From the NCBI GenBank assembly GCA_008933995.1, contig WARS01000010.1, positions 7,977,001 to 8,041,000 of the forward strand: 64,000 nucleotides of DNA. Direction: 5' to 3'. Position numbers and translations under genes: made by a program. The DNA is from Datnioides undecimradiatus (lineage: Eukaryota > Chordata > Actinopteri > Lobotiformes > Datnioididae). Below, piece by piece: positions 20,196 to 33,142 of the stretch. The notes under the pieces are model-generated. The model was not told where the DNA came from, searched no databases, and saw only the letters and a program-made list of their open reading frames with translations. Numbering within the stretch: the stretch's first letter is position 1; every line of letters begins with the position of its first letter.

Positions 20196-21740
20196 AAAAC
20201 ACTAATGAACACACAATGACTAACCAGGACCAAAAACCTGTCTCTCATTATTTATATTTTAAAAGCTACTTAAGACACAAGTATCAGTAAAGACCAGCTT
20301 GTAGTAGATTCACAGTTAAGTCTGGGGTGAATCAGCAGCCTCTTTGTTTAAAACTGTTACGCCATTCTGTTGTAAACAACCACTATGATGAGTAAGTATT
20401 TTTGCATTCTTGCCAGGCTGCAGAACATTCATGGTGTTTCCCTTCAATTAAATTTTAAATATTTGATACACTTAACTGCTCTTGAAGTACATTGGAGAGC
20501 CACATATCACAAGAGTTTGAAACTACACTGAAAGCCTGTTTGAAATGTATGTAGATAGACAGACAGTTTGAGAGCATCATCATCAGCTGACTTGTCTTCT
20601 CGCTGGCTATAAGCACATGTCAAATGAGAAGAAGACCTGGACAGTTTAAATACTTTATATTCTTTTATCAAGCTGGATTTTTTTGTTTGGTGTCATTTCA
20701 AGTACAATATTAGGACTGAAAGACTCACAATGGGGTGAGCTCTTGCAGCAACCCTCTACTCTGTCTCATAAAATGTAATGCGCAAAGTACAGCAGCGTTG
20801 CTTCCCCTGATCTCAACAGTGGAATAATCAGTTTGTACAGATTTATGTGCATGTTCAGTTAGGAGTGTTTTACAGCTTGCTTTTACTTGCAATTAACATG
20901 CTATTTCCTGAACCGTATTGCTATGAATTGCTTTTACCAGAACAGTGGGCAGACAGTCCTTTTCCCTTAATTACAGCTGAATTGTCATTACTTGACTTTG
21001 CCATGGCTTCCTGTAATGCTCTTTTACCGGTCTCTGCCTCTCCACTCAGTGAAACATTAGAGTGCTCCTCAATCAAGCAACACAGAGGAAATCTGCTCCT
21101 TTATCTGGTCGGTGCATATTTCTTTTTTCTTCCTTTTTTTTTTTTGCTGTGGCTAAAACCCTGGCATTTTGTAAAGTTATGTGAGGTCAGAAATGGAATA
21201 TCTTGCATTAGCAAATGTTGATGTCCCTTAGCAAGACAGCAGGATAGGGTGGTTGGGCTTTCAAAGATTGCTTCTTTTTCCTGTGGTTATCTCCAAACAT
21301 CTCATTTTAAGATTAAACGAAGTGATTTGAGGACTGATCTGGCAATGGCACCAAAACCACACTTCGCATAGGCTATACTTGAATAAAGAAAAGTAGAAAA
21401 ATAAGCTATTTCTCCTGATCATGAATAAGGAGATGGGCAGTTTTTGCAGCCCCTTGCATTCTTTGCATAATAATACCCTGTTGTCAAGGAGGGAGGAAGG
21501 AAGGAGGGAAGAGAGGGGAGGAAACTGTGCTGAAAGAAGCACAACTGCAAATCCAGACAGTGTGAAGTGAAACGTTCTGGATTTAGGAAACTGGCTGCAG
21601 ACTGGAGGAGGGACTTTACTCTGAGAGATGGTGCTGTGATATTTTGGACTGGACAAAAATAAACTGTCATTGGATCGATAGAGCTGGATCTATTTTTCGG
21701 GGGCGGTATCTTTGACTCTAAAGTCTTATTTTTTCTCAAA

Positions 21741-21956
21741 TCATGCCACGTTTGAGATCACGCCTGTGATGGGCCGAGCGATTATCATCCTCCTCCCGTT
21801 CTCACACGCACACAGCGGCTGCTCACAGTAGACTGGGCGAAAAGTTGCCGAAGTTGTCTCCATTGTGTTTGCCTGTCTGTTATCTAAATTTCTGTGGGCT
21901 CGACTCGATCTGCAGTCCGCCGACCCCGACCCAGCATGCTGGACTGATCTGGACCG
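21741..21956 (+). promoter_or_regulatory. pxdc1: pxdc1 5' region (promoter/5'UTR)
   Basis: GC content and CpG frequency rise clearly just before the pxdc1 start, as in a CpG-rich promoter and 5' leader. No TATA box is evident. A three-codon upstream ORF (ATG CTG GAC TGA, 21936-21947) ends 9 bases before the main ATG. The transcription start cannot be set from sequence alone. Confidence 0.45.
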
Positions 21957-24900
21957 ATGGCATCGGCTGTGTTTGAAGGCACGTCGCTGGTCAACATGTT
22001 TGTCCGGGACTGCTGGGTCAACGGGATCCGGAGGCTCATCATCAGTCAGCGGGGAGAGGAAGAGGAGTTTTTCGAGATAAGGACAGAGTGGTCTGACAGG
22101 AACATTTTATACTTGCATCGGAGTTACTCCGATCTGGGGCGGCTGTTTAAAAGACTGGTAGAGTCCTTTCCTGAGGACAGACGAGACCTCTCCAAGTGTC
22201 CACTGATAGAAGGTCGGTATGAAGGGAAATAACAGAAAGTTATATGGCAAGGATTTAACGGATTGCCACAAATAAAAGCCTATAACTATTAATATTTATA
22301 TTTATATAATATTTCTATTTTGGGGTTCTCTGATCAGGGGCGTATGCGCACAGGAGGTGGTTGGGGTCCTGCAACTTTCTCTTCATTTTCTCTATTATTT
22401 CTAAAACAGCAACTAAAAAGATAACAGTTAACAAATGTTTGGCATATTTGCTTGATATTTTTTTTTGCAACATAAATGCACCTCAATACAGATACAGTCA
22501 TATTTATGATCTCCTTTCTGGACATTTTGGAAGGTTTTTGCATCTTTGGCTCTACCAGCCATGGATTCTGGGGAAGAAAACGTTGCCTTTTCAAGCAGGA
22601 AAAACCCACACAAAATGATATTCCTGTTTACATTCGACCGCAGATAGCACAACAACCGGTCTTTTGTGCCTTTGGGAAAGTTTGTTTGTCATGGCATTTT
22701 TGTGGATTACAGTCAGATCCGGTTTCCTAACCAGCTGTGTGATGAACAACTATGAAACATCTCTAAATATGCAGTTTTATGGACAGACACATCAGCTGTA
22801 GGTCTTATTAGATGTTACCATTAGTCATCAATCCACAGTCTAAGTTTGGAGCAGCAAAATAAAAGAAGTAAAACATAATCAATAAAGAGTTTAAAGGTAA
22901 TCTGACCATAGCCTCGACTTACATGTTTCTGTTTGGACAGGTTAATATTTAACACAGGCACATTAGCAGACCTATCACATAGCCTGAAGACCACAAGCCC
23001 AACATGCTGACAGCATGTTTCTAAACCCTGCCAACAGTCGGGGGCTAAAAGGTTTCATGGTCTGCAAGGTTTGCTTTTACCTCTCTGTGGTTCCCCATGG
23101 GAAAATGCCAAATCTACTGACCTCCATGTGGACATTTCTCACTGCATCAGATGCATTGCGCACTCTTCCCGAAGAGGTATCTTTAGGAGGAGTAGGTGTT
23201 TTGGGCAGCTATTATCTGGCACTCAGGAACCAACAGGCAGTTCTTACATCACCACTTTGGTCAAAGGCAGTACCCTCAGTCTAATGCAGTCTTTGCAGAG
23301 AAAAGAACAGGACTGCAACAGGCTAGAAAGTGACCATTTAACACTAAACAACAGTTTTTATTAACACATCATTCTGTGCTATAATGTACTCAAACATGTT
23401 GCTGCTCTGCAGTAAAATGTGTCTCACCAAATTTTGAATTTTTAAAATGAACTTAAGGGTTATATTTTCATTTGTGAGACAAATCAACAAAGTTGACAGT
23501 TTGGAGATGCATGTTCTCATCAGGCCAGAGACAATTTGATAAAGCATTTAAGAGGAATTAGATTGCGAAAAGTTTCAAACATCTTTAAATATTAACTTGA
23601 TTAACTTTGAGCAAATGAAAAATGAATTTTCATTAACCACCCATGAAAATAAGAGATGAAAGACTAAAAGTGCTGCCACATCTTTTTGCAAGTACCATCT
23701 GGTAAAACTCTACAGTGAAGTTTTCATCAGGGCTTTATAGAGATGCCATATGTAGCCCAAACCTATAGCCCTCAGCATTTGGATCTTTGATGCTGTGGTT
23801 CTGTGACACTGCCAACAGGTTTGGCAGAGCTCCCGGCTTGTTCTGCGTGTCTTGATCTCCCCACACATTCTCCTTGGCATTTCCCTTTTGTGTCGACCCA
23901 ACAAGCTTATACGAATGTTTTGGAAACATCCCTTTAGTGGCAACTGGAAAGCTTTGCTTCCTGCCCATGCACTGAAATAGCTGACGAGGTTGTTGACAGC
24001 TCACTGCTTTGCTGCTTCCCATGCAGTGTGCAGTGCATTATGGGACGAGACACGTTGGATCTCATGACTCATTTTTCACTTCTATTTTTTTACTAGACTT
24101 TGTCACTCGTATCCTGATTACAGCTAAGTCATACAGGGCATATCAGAACTGAAGGAAACATCAGTGACTCCAACTGGTTTGACAATTTTATTGATCATTG
24201 ATAGACAGCAAGCCACAGGCTTAGTAACATTCCTCTAATGACCTTTCCTTAATTCTTACCTCTGTTTAATATTTCATTTGCGTCCCCTCTACTTGCCACT
24301 CAGAATCAACCCCCTGAAGAAATGTAGCTCTGGCCTTTCTGAGTCCACTTTGCTCCAGTTTCTGCTCATGTTTTCCTGTTTCTGTGGTGCGCCTAGGCAA
24401 CAAAGAAGGCGTGCAGAGCCTTCATACTGATGTCATGATGAGACAGAGAGGAGAGAGAGAGGGAGTGACTGGGAGAAGAGTGGACTTGCCATATTTAGTC
24501 CCTCTAGTCTGCGAAGGCTCTATAACACTTACCTAACATGTGACCCCAGAGTAGACAGGAAGTGATTGCTCACATTCCATGTGAGCCAGATTCCACAGAA
24601 GCAGACCAACAACGGCGGCTTCCGAATCACTACCTCTTACAGTCATTCACTACTCCCTATGTAACAAATTCATAAGAATTGTCTTTGACACTTATGAATC
24701 ATTTTAGTTGGTTATCGTAACACTGATTTACACATCTGTGTAAGGGAGGGCCTTCAATTATGTTTTTTGTGAGCTTTAGAGTGTAAGCTTTGTGCTAAGC
24801 TAAACTAAGCTAACTGGCCTTTGCTATAAATTCAGAAGATATGACAGTGGTATCTTCTCTCATACTCAGCCATGAAATGAAAAATCACATTTGAATTAGA

Positions 24901-27900
24901 GTTGAACGAGTCCTTTGAACTCTGAGTAAGCACAGCAACAGCGAGGCTCTGCTAAAGAGCTTTGCGTTTGTGTTATAGAAGAGAAATACCGTGAAGTACG
25001 CAAACTTAACTCCCAACATGTGATATTGGTTGTACACATAATTAAACAACCCATTGATGCTATATACTTTGATTTGATGCTCATGACAGTTTTTTTGATG
25101 TGGTCATGGTAAATGATTGATTATGCTGTTTGAAATTGGAAACTGTCATTAAGGAAATGTAGTGTACTGGATAGTGACTCTGGAAGAATGCATGTAATAG
25201 AGCCTGATCTTCTCACGGACATGGAAGCTTACTGAGGTTTGATGGCCTCTGCTTGTTGACTGTGGTGTCCAGAAATAACACGCTGACATAGCTGCGGCAA
25301 GTTACCAGCTAGATGATGAAGCGTTAGGCTGCTGACATGTGCTTATCAGATCTGCGCAGAGGATAGCTGTGAAATAGCTCCTGCTTACAACATCTGATGA
25401 CTGTTTAGATAGTGTGTCTGAGGATGACTCGAACACAGTCCAGTTCCTATTTCTACTCTGTTATTTTAGCTTACAGATGCAGTGGCTTGTCAACATGGTG
25501 TGTTGTCACAGAACTAGCAGATAGTGTGTAGTGTGCAATTCTAAAACTTAAGAGTTGGATAAATAAGCTAAAATTCCATATGGTGTGTGTATTAATGTTG
25601 TTTTTTTTACATTTTGCACAAAGCAGATAGATGTTCAGTTCAGCTAGTCTTCCAAAAGAGAGATAATTAAGAGTGAATGCAAAAAAGAAAGAGGACAGAG
25701 TGACTGACTGAATGAATAATCTCAGAGAGAAAACAGAAAATGTTGAGTAATTACTTATAACTTGCAGAAAATGGACTCTTTCACAGGAAATTTGAGAAAA
25801 TACACTTGAGTCCTGATAGGAAAAAATAAATATAGCTGCATTTTGAGTCTTTGAAGAAAATTTTTAGCAGACAAGCCTGTAATTGTGAAAAAAAAATCTG
25901 TAATGAAATATGCACAAGTGGAAATATCATAGTTTTTGAAGATGAAAGTGGTGGTTTGGCGTGTGCCAGTGGGAGGAATCGCTAAATTCAGCCATCCAGT
26001 TGTCAAACTTGATGGGTCTTTCGATGGGCCTGCCTGCTCTGACCACGTCAGGAGTGCACACCAGAGTTTTGATCCTTTTCTGACATTTTAACTGATGAGG
26101 CATCCCACACTGACATCTCCAGAATCACCCCAAACCCCCTTTATTCATTGATTTTATCAAGTTTGCTGCTTATTTTGCATTTTTAGATATGCAGTCTGAT
26201 TGAACACCATGTAGCTTTATTCTGGTAATGCTAGTGATGCAGAGAAAGGCAGAGTAAAGATTAATACCTGATTCTAACCAGCATCTGTAATTCACAAATT
26301 ACATATTAAAAGTCTTTTAGCAAATAAACATCCTTTATATCCTTCTAATGATAAAGCAGTGAGCAGCATGAGGTTGAATACAATCCCCCTCACTAGCAAA
26401 ATGAACCAATGCATCCCCCTTATTAACCCGCAGTCCCTCCTCTCCATCTCCTAGTAGCAGAGAGGGTACAGGGGCAGAGGGGGTGTGTAGCTGAATATGT
26501 CAGAGTGGTCTGTCTGACTGATTGATTCTTTTTCTGGCTGAGTGTTGTAGTAGTTAGACTCTGTGACCCAGACCACAACAGGTGACTACAAATCACATAT
26601 GTTTTTCTCTTCTCATCTGGCACTTTTGTCTTTGATCTGTAATAATTTCTACACTATATACAATAAATACCCAACTCCACAGTATATTGTTGCCTATAAA
26701 CCTTGTGCAACCAGCACCAAGTTGTTGTAAAAATAACCACACATACTTATTTAGTTTCCTCTCCAGACATTCTTCTGGACTTTCAACACTATGACTAAGC
26801 TGTCATTAGGGGGCTTGTGATGATTGTCACCAGTTCCTAACACAGCTGATAATGTATGATAATGTTTTCTTCATAATGCCACCCTGTTTCAAAGAGCGTC
26901 CTGGGTGGGCTGTTTACAAGGATAACAACTAACAAGACTGGGTGTGGTTTAAAGTCCTTTCAGTGAAGTTATCTTTCTATTTAAGGTTGACTTGACTTAC
27001 ACTGACTTGAAGCTTGTTGAGCTTCTACCTTTGGGACCAATTTAACCATGAGAATCAACCATTTTCTGTAGTCATTGTTATGTTAGTGTGGAAGACTCGA
27101 CCCTTAAAAGAATACTAAATGCAAAAATATTGTTTATGGTAATTCCAGCAAACAGAATTACTTAAACTGTCTAAGTATGAGGTTTAGACTGGGTGGGAGG
27201 CTCAGTTGGTTCCTAGTAATGATTTAACAGACCAATCAGTCTTCACATCCCAGTGGGTGCGATGTCATCACTGCTGCTGGCCATTATAAATGGATGAGGC
27301 TGTGACTGTGCATAGTGTTGCTTTAGGCTCTCTTACTCAGGTCTTCCATGTAACAGTAACCGCTGTGTGACTCGGTTTGGTCTGTGCCACTTACATGAGA
27401 CAGAGGCTCGTCAGTGTGGCTGCAGTCCTCTTCATCCTTCTCTCTCTGTCAGCAGGGCAGTAAATGATGCCTTGCTGACCGCTCGCTCACATGGGCGGCG
27501 GTCTCGTATCCCTGAAAGTGCTGATTTCACACTCCCACTGCCTCTTAAATTGCACTCCTAGTGTTATGCAGGATTAACATGTTATCACAGACATTGGACC
27601 ACTGTTATTACTTTCCTCTGTTATTACTGCCCTCAAACAAATGTTTGCAATCACACTGGCAGCATCACTTTAAACCGTGTACTGTGTTGCTGTTCTGAAC
27701 AAAATAATAAGTGGTCTGCGTTTTTCTTCCTTCACAAACACGAGGTAAATATCAGGGGGCATTGTTAATGAAAGGTTACTGTATGAAACAGGCTGCTGTC
27801 TTTTCACTTGCATTTGTGGCAACCTTTTTTCGAGACATGATATAAATGCAGACCTGTTTGGCTTTCTGTGTCCTGCCCTTCTGGACAGATAACAGTCTGA

Positions 27901-29647
27901 TGGCAGTAAAGGTCATAGCAGCTGCCCTTTTTTTATCGGGTACAGGCACAAAATCGTTACAATAAATATCTGGGCTGCGGGCCTTTTTTTTGTAGTTTTG
28001 TGTTGTGTTAACATATATATATGTATATTTTATTGATTTTTTTTCATTATTTGATTCTATAGGCTGTAGTTATTGATACTTTTGTTTTGCAGTGGCAGAC
28101 CCAGGCTGTCTGAGGGCCAGGGATGAAGAAATGCAAAAGGGAAGCAGCTGCATGTAGTCAGCCGCCAGGACCCAGTTAATAGGGCAGCATACATGACACT
28201 GCATTATGTTTTTGCCACTGGAAAGGCCCCCTAGAGGGCAATTGATCATGTTGCGTCTATCATAGGGGCATCCAAGAGGGGTTATTTTGTTTTTACCATG
28301 GAGGCACCAGTGGGAGGAATCCCCTGCACCCTTCCTTAGCAAGTGTTATATTGTATTGTAATAGGTTTGAAGAGAAGGTTGAAAAAAACTCCATAATATG
28401 ACTATGCACAATGGTATAATAAGGATTCAACGCATTGTGAATATGATGATGATGGACATGTTATTTATTTTGATTTCCTCACACTAGAGATGATGGTTTC
28501 ACTTCATCTGGTAATCATTATTTGTTTCAGGACTTGTAAAAATCAAAGAAGCAAACGACATCGAGGAGAAACTGAATGAGGTGGAAAGACTACTGAAGAA
28601 TGCGATCAACATGCCATGCAAGGTCAGTCCTTCGGCTATAAGTTTTCAAATAGTATCTTATATCAGTGCTTTATTAGCGTATTCACTGTGCATTAGAAGA
28701 CTAAATGACTGAAAGCCTGACTCCACAGTATTCCAGGTCAGAGGTGATGTTGACTTTCTTCGAGCGATCACCACTGGACCAGGTGCTGAGGAATGACAAA
28801 GTCCACCGAATCCAGCCGTGCTTTCAGAGTCCTATCAAGATATCAGGTACATATGTGGTTTTCTTTTGTTTACGCAAACATGTGGACATCCCGAATGTCT
28901 TGATGACCTAACAGGTGATCCTACATTGCACTCTGTACCTTTTTAGAAATCATGCGGTCGAATGGATTCTGCCTGGCCAATACAGAAACCATTGTTTTTG
29001 ATCACAGTCTCCCCGAAGAAAAAGAGAGACCCTCATCCACCGACTCTGTGGAACACACGTGAGATTTCATTATTATTATTAATTATTGGCTTTTTCATAG
29101 AGTTCTCTGTAAGATTGGTTCAAAAATTGCCATCAGCCCGCATGCTTGCTTTCCACAAATGGAAGGGTTTCATTGTTCGCTCTTGAGTGCACTTTAAGTG
29201 TTTTGAAGCCCTTAACCCCAGAACACCCCACGCCTACAGGAAGTGTGTCTGTGCACCTCTTCCTTCCCTGGGTGTGTGTAGGAAGCAAAAGAGGAACACA
29301 TTCCTCTCAGTACTTCACACAAAAGAATACTTTACATCACTCTCAGTTTTTTTTATACATCTGTGATGCTCTGACCTTGTACCAGCAACTAAAGTCTCTA
29401 TGGGTTGATATAGACAGTCAACATGGTGCTGCAAATCAAAAACATCACACTTTTGATTCCTAAATTAGACATCTCAGCTCCATCCTGTCCTTGGATTAAT
29501 GTCTCTCTCATTTTATTACCTAGATACGAGGATGGAACAGAGTTTTTGCCAATGGAAGCAGAAGTGTGTGACGAGGAAACAGAGGCATATGTCACCAACC
29601 TTTCCTACTACCACCTGGTCCCATTTGAAACTGACATCCTGGAATAA
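21957..29647 (+). CDS. pxdc1: PX domain-containing protein 1 (complete, 5 coding exons)
   Basis: Small PX-domain protein (human C6orf145/PXDC1). PX domains usually bind phosphoinositides on membranes; the specific function is poorly known. Coding exons: 21957-22212, 28531-28622, 28729-28846, 28947-29058, 29524-29647. They total 702 nt and give 233 aa; human is 231. The start ATGGCATCGG encodes [20 protein letters not shown], nearly identical to the human N-terminus as I recall it. Further landmarks: [14 protein letters not shown] and [13 protein letters not shown] in exon 1; NEVERLLK in exon 2; [19 protein letters not shown] in exon 3; [17 protein letters not shown] in exon 4; C-terminal [20 protein letters not shown]. 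Intron 1 is 6.3 kb, the others are short. The gene is divergent from prpf4b, as in human. Splice phases all agree. Confidence 0.95.
24760..24885 (-). repeat. Teleost dispersed repeat, family 1, copy D (minus orientation)
   Basis: The segment carries GCTAAGCTAAACTAAGCTAA, then a CTGGC motif, then AGTGGTATCTTCTCTCATACTC. This is the reverse complement of the order seen in the copies at 35911-36100 and 62255-62445 (a GATACCACT-type box, then TTAGCTTAGC). A partial, diverged copy. Confidence 0.5.
28080..28340. repeat. Possible dispersed repeat (unclassified) near pxdc1 exon 2
   Basis: A GC-richer block (CCCCCTAGAGGGCA, GGGGCATCCAAGAGGGG, CACCAGTGGGAGGAATCCCC) inside AT-rich intron ends about 190 bases before exon 2. 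It looks like an inserted repeat, but I cannot name its family. CCCCTAGAGGGCA also resembles a CTCF core. Confidence 0.25.
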
Positions 29648-30428
29648 GGAACAGATGCCTGTTGATGGACATATGATGCTATTGTTGACGAATTAAATGG
29701 AACCTGGCTATGCAGCGCTGCACATAGCTGCTCCAAGTAAATGCTGCTGCTTATTCTAGAAACCTCCACTTTGTTTTTCGCCACTTTAAGTGACATCACC
29801 AGTGTGCCTCATTCAGAGCCTTACTTTACTTGAGTGTAAAACGTTGTTTCCAGACTGACCGGCTTTCAACCACAGCAGCAGCAATGGAGACCTGTCAGTC
29901 ACTCTTCTGGAAAGGTCTCACAACATGCGGCTTGACCACTTTGACAGAATTTAAATGTCATTGAACACGTCAGTGGATGTGATTTGGAGTGTGGTTGCAA
30001 CTAGGAGCAAAGAGCTGCACATCGAAAAACTTCCTTTTCTGTCTCATTTGTTGAATCATTTGCATCTATTCCCCAGTGGACTTCCATGGTGGTATTGCCC
30101 TCATTTGCTAGGAGATGTGTGATGCCTCTGTAAAGCCTGTTGTTTTCTAATTTAAACTGCTACCTGAAGTGTTATCCACAGTGTTACCACTCTGGTGTTT
30201 CATTCCTGTGGAAACATAGGAGGTTGCCATGAAGCTTTGTGTGTGATATTTGTTTACGGTGCAGTTTTCACCAGCAGTTTGAAGCTTCGTTGTTTGTGAA
30301 ATACCAGCTTGAATCTTGCTGAATACAGCTGGTTCTGGCCTACAATCCTTGGAGTTCTCTGAGGCCCTATGATGTCTAAGCATAGAAGTCATGGGGCCAG
30401 ATTTGGTCCAAAGTCTTCCTGATTTAAC

Positions 30429-30434
30429 AATAAA
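30429..30434 (+). terminator. pxdc1 proximal polyadenylation signal
   Basis: AATAAAG lies about 780 bases after the stop. TTCTGGTTGTTTTATTG about 25 bases on is a plausible U/GU-rich downstream element. Confidence 0.5.
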
Positions 30435-32057
30435 GAAAATACTGAAGCTTTTATTCTGGTTGTTTTATTGTTTAACTTGGTTCTTAGACTGCTGTCAAAG
30501 AATATGAAAGACACCTGTGTCCTTATCATTCTCCTTCCAAAGTGAGAACTCAGTGCTGCCTTTTGTAGTTTTTCTTTTTGTATAAATAATGATACAATAT
30601 GTTTTAGTGATGTAGCTTGTAATGTTGCTCATTTTATGTTCATAAACAAATAATTTGGTCTATTAGAGCAGAGCACTGAGTGTTGCCATTTTGTGGATCA
30701 TTGAATCATCTCACTGCTCTTGTTGCCATGTAATAAGTGTTAAAAAGGGGCAAAGAAAGCTTTGTTTTATGGGTCACTTGAGGTCATATCTCATCTGTTC
30801 TGTAAGATGACGTGTGTGGGTTCAGTCAGACAGCTGACTTCAGTCTTAGTGAATGTGGGAGTCTGCAACTCAGCCTGCAATGGGGGAACAAGTCCTTTCT
30901 TTATCTAAAGAAGACAAACGACCTTGCTGTACTCAAGCTTTCCAATGGAAGAGTTGCATGAAATAGACAAACACTTGATTAAAATTCATGCCTTTTGTAT
31001 GTTTTATAGGTCCTCCCACTATGAGGAGGTTGCTTTCACTTCTTGTAGTGCCTCTTATGAAACTGTGGAACTCACTGGAGCAGTACCTATGTTTTAAATG
31101 CAAGTGAAAAACAAAAAAATTGCAAATTTGTGTAAAGTTAACTGTAAGGAAGTCCATCTGGGTTCACTGTGTTAACACTTTTTGTTAATGCAGAAGTCAC
31201 GGCTGCCTGACAATCTGCGCTAACAGCTTGTGTCAAGTTTTTGGCCCCTCCAAATACAAAGGCATTCAAGCCTCACAAAGTTGGCACATGAGGCTCCAAC
31301 AGGACGGTCCTCCACATGAGTCTATTTAGTAACACAGTCATGATCACCATTCATCCCATGAGAAAGTGCAGGTCTTTCTCAGGGTCTGAAACAATTTTTT
31401 TTTTTTTAGCATGTCTTGAATTGAGGGATATTCTTTGGACATACTGTCAAATTAAGAAACAGCATATATTATAGTAAAGATTAATATGTTTCAAAACAAC
31501 ATACTGGAATTTCTGATTTGAATCGTTACACAAAAGTCAGATTTCCTGTTGTTCAAAGAACCGCTTGATGTTCATAATATCCTATTTGAGTTAATATATA
31601 AAGTAAAATATCTCTTAAGACCTTTGTCGACCTTAAAGTCCTGTGCAGGCTGGATAATGTCTTATAAATAGTTATAGATGGTACTTGATATAATGGCTAA
31701 TTTAGTGCAGTGACAGGAGTAACACAATTCAGTTTTGAAACATATCATATCACCATGCCAGTCAGAGGTGTGAGGATCCAAAGGAGGACAGTGTGACAGA
31801 TAGTATGAAAAAATAATATAACACAAAAGATTTTATTTATTTTGTAAAATGCATCCACTCTCTGTGAAGCTAACCATTCTCTGCCTTGTTATTCCCATTC
31901 ATATGCTCATGTGCAATGTGAGGTTTTTTTTTTTTAATGTGTAAATGTGTCACAAGGATTGAATGAAGATGAATTATGTTTGATAACTGTAAAGCTATAC
32001 GGACAGTATTGGATACAAATTATTACTTTCAAAGCTCTTCAAGACAAATATGTTTCC

Positions 32058-32063
32058 AATAAA
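32058..32063 (+). terminator. pxdc1 distal polyadenylation signal
   Basis: AATAAAG followed within 25 bases by GTGATGTTTTTTTCTTG, a textbook GU/U-rich downstream element. It may end a long pxdc1 transcript. Confidence 0.45.
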
Positions 32064-32085
32064 GAAAAGTTCATGTGATGTTTTT

Positions 32086-33060
32086 TTCTTGTGGATATCT
32101 TGATTGAATTACAGTCAGAGGTGTCAACAGCAGGAGTCAGCAGAAGCTTTGGAACATCATTTTTTATAGTTTGCTCAAGTACTGTATTTGAGTACAATTT
32201 GGAGGCACTGGTTCTTCTTTTCTACAGATTTCGTACTTCTTTTTCCACCACATTCATATTGGTTAAACGTTACTGTATGTATTAATCTTTAACATATAAC
32301 AGTTTGTACAGAAGCTTAAAAAGTAAGCACCATCAGGAGCCTTGGTGCCTGTATCATGAGGCTGGAATCTGGGGCCAGGGAGTGTACTGTAAGTCCAGCA
32401 GATGAGTATTGATTAGTTTCTGGCTACTGTCTGTAAATAATGAAGCTTCCACGTGAAGTCTGTTGTATGCACCGAACATTAGATAACTTGGAGGCCACAG
32501 GACACATTCATTTACAATTCACATGGGGGGAGATTGATTTGATTTTAATCAGGTACATATTCAAGATACAGCATATAGAGGTCAGAGGTCATTTAACTGC
32601 TCAATTAGTACTTTCCTGACTAGTATAGATATTTTAAGTAGCACTAACATAGTTTGTTAGAGTTATAGTAGAGGGTAATTTTAGACTTGATGATGGTAAT
32701 TCTGAATAATTTTGAATGCATCGTTGTACTTGTAGTTGAAATATCTTTATACTGAACCACGTTTACCCACAGTCGAAAGGGAGGAAAGTAGTGAAGGATT
32801 TGGCCTATTTCCTGTTTAATTTATCATACAGCACCACCTTGAGGTGAGTATCGGCAGTCATCATCAGTAACCCCCGATCCAAACTGAATACAGTGAAATA
32901 CATCTGATTGTTTGATTTATAAACCTGAATATCCAGAATATTAAAAAGGGAAAATCAAACTTTGGATCTACTATCATGTTCATCGCATTAATTTCTATGG
33001 TATTATTGGAAAAGTTGAGTTGACTTAAATAACGTGCAGCTGTTGGCGCCTGACGCCTTC
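32086..33060. other. Intergenic spacer between pxdc1 and tmx3
   Basis: About 1 kb of AT-rich sequence between the distal pxdc1 polyadenylation signal and the tmx3 promoter. No gene, RNA or recognised repeat. Short ORFs only. Confidence 0.55.
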
Positions 33061-33078
33061 AGGAGGCTGCGTGACCCC

Positions 33079-33088
33079 GCGCATGCGC
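33079..33088 (+). promoter_or_regulatory. NRF1-type site in tmx3 promoter
   Basis: GCGCATGCGC, the palindromic core of the NRF1 consensus, lies 55 bases before the tmx3 ATG in a locally CpG-rich segment (33040-33140). This fits a TATA-less housekeeping promoter. Confidence 0.55.
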
Positions 33089-33142
33089 AAAAGCTCTCGA
33101 TTTAGCAGCTGTATTTCCTGCTTGCTGTTTCCACTCGAAGCG

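Larger units (their letters stand above)
14533..21740. other. Intergenic region between divergent prpf4b and pxdc1
   Basis: This 7.2-kb stretch should hold both promoters. The prpf4b 5' flank starts at 14533. I see no additional gene. Supported contents are a candidate repeat at 15060-15345, a dispersed repeat at 19390-19880, and a perfect 12-bp-stem hairpin at 20166-20195. The remaining ORFs are short, unrelated to any protein I know, and AT-rich. Confidence 0.6.
22213..28530 (+). other. pxdc1: pxdc1 intron 1
   Basis: A 6.3-kb intron with donor GTCGGT and acceptor TTTGTTTCAG. It contains an antisense copy of the dispersed repeat family 1 (about 24760-24885), a purine-rich stretch near 24430-24480 and a possible repeat at 28080-28340. 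No coding exon, RNA gene or further conserved feature is recognised. Confidence 0.6.
29648..32085 (+). other. pxdc1: pxdc1 3' untranslated region (with alternative ends)
   Basis: Non-coding sequence follows the TAA at 29645. AATAAA at 30429-30434 gives a short 3'UTR. A second AATAAA at 32058-32063, followed by GTGATGTTTTTTTCTTGTGG, would give a 2.4-kb one. ORFs inside are short and unrecognised. Confidence 0.5.
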
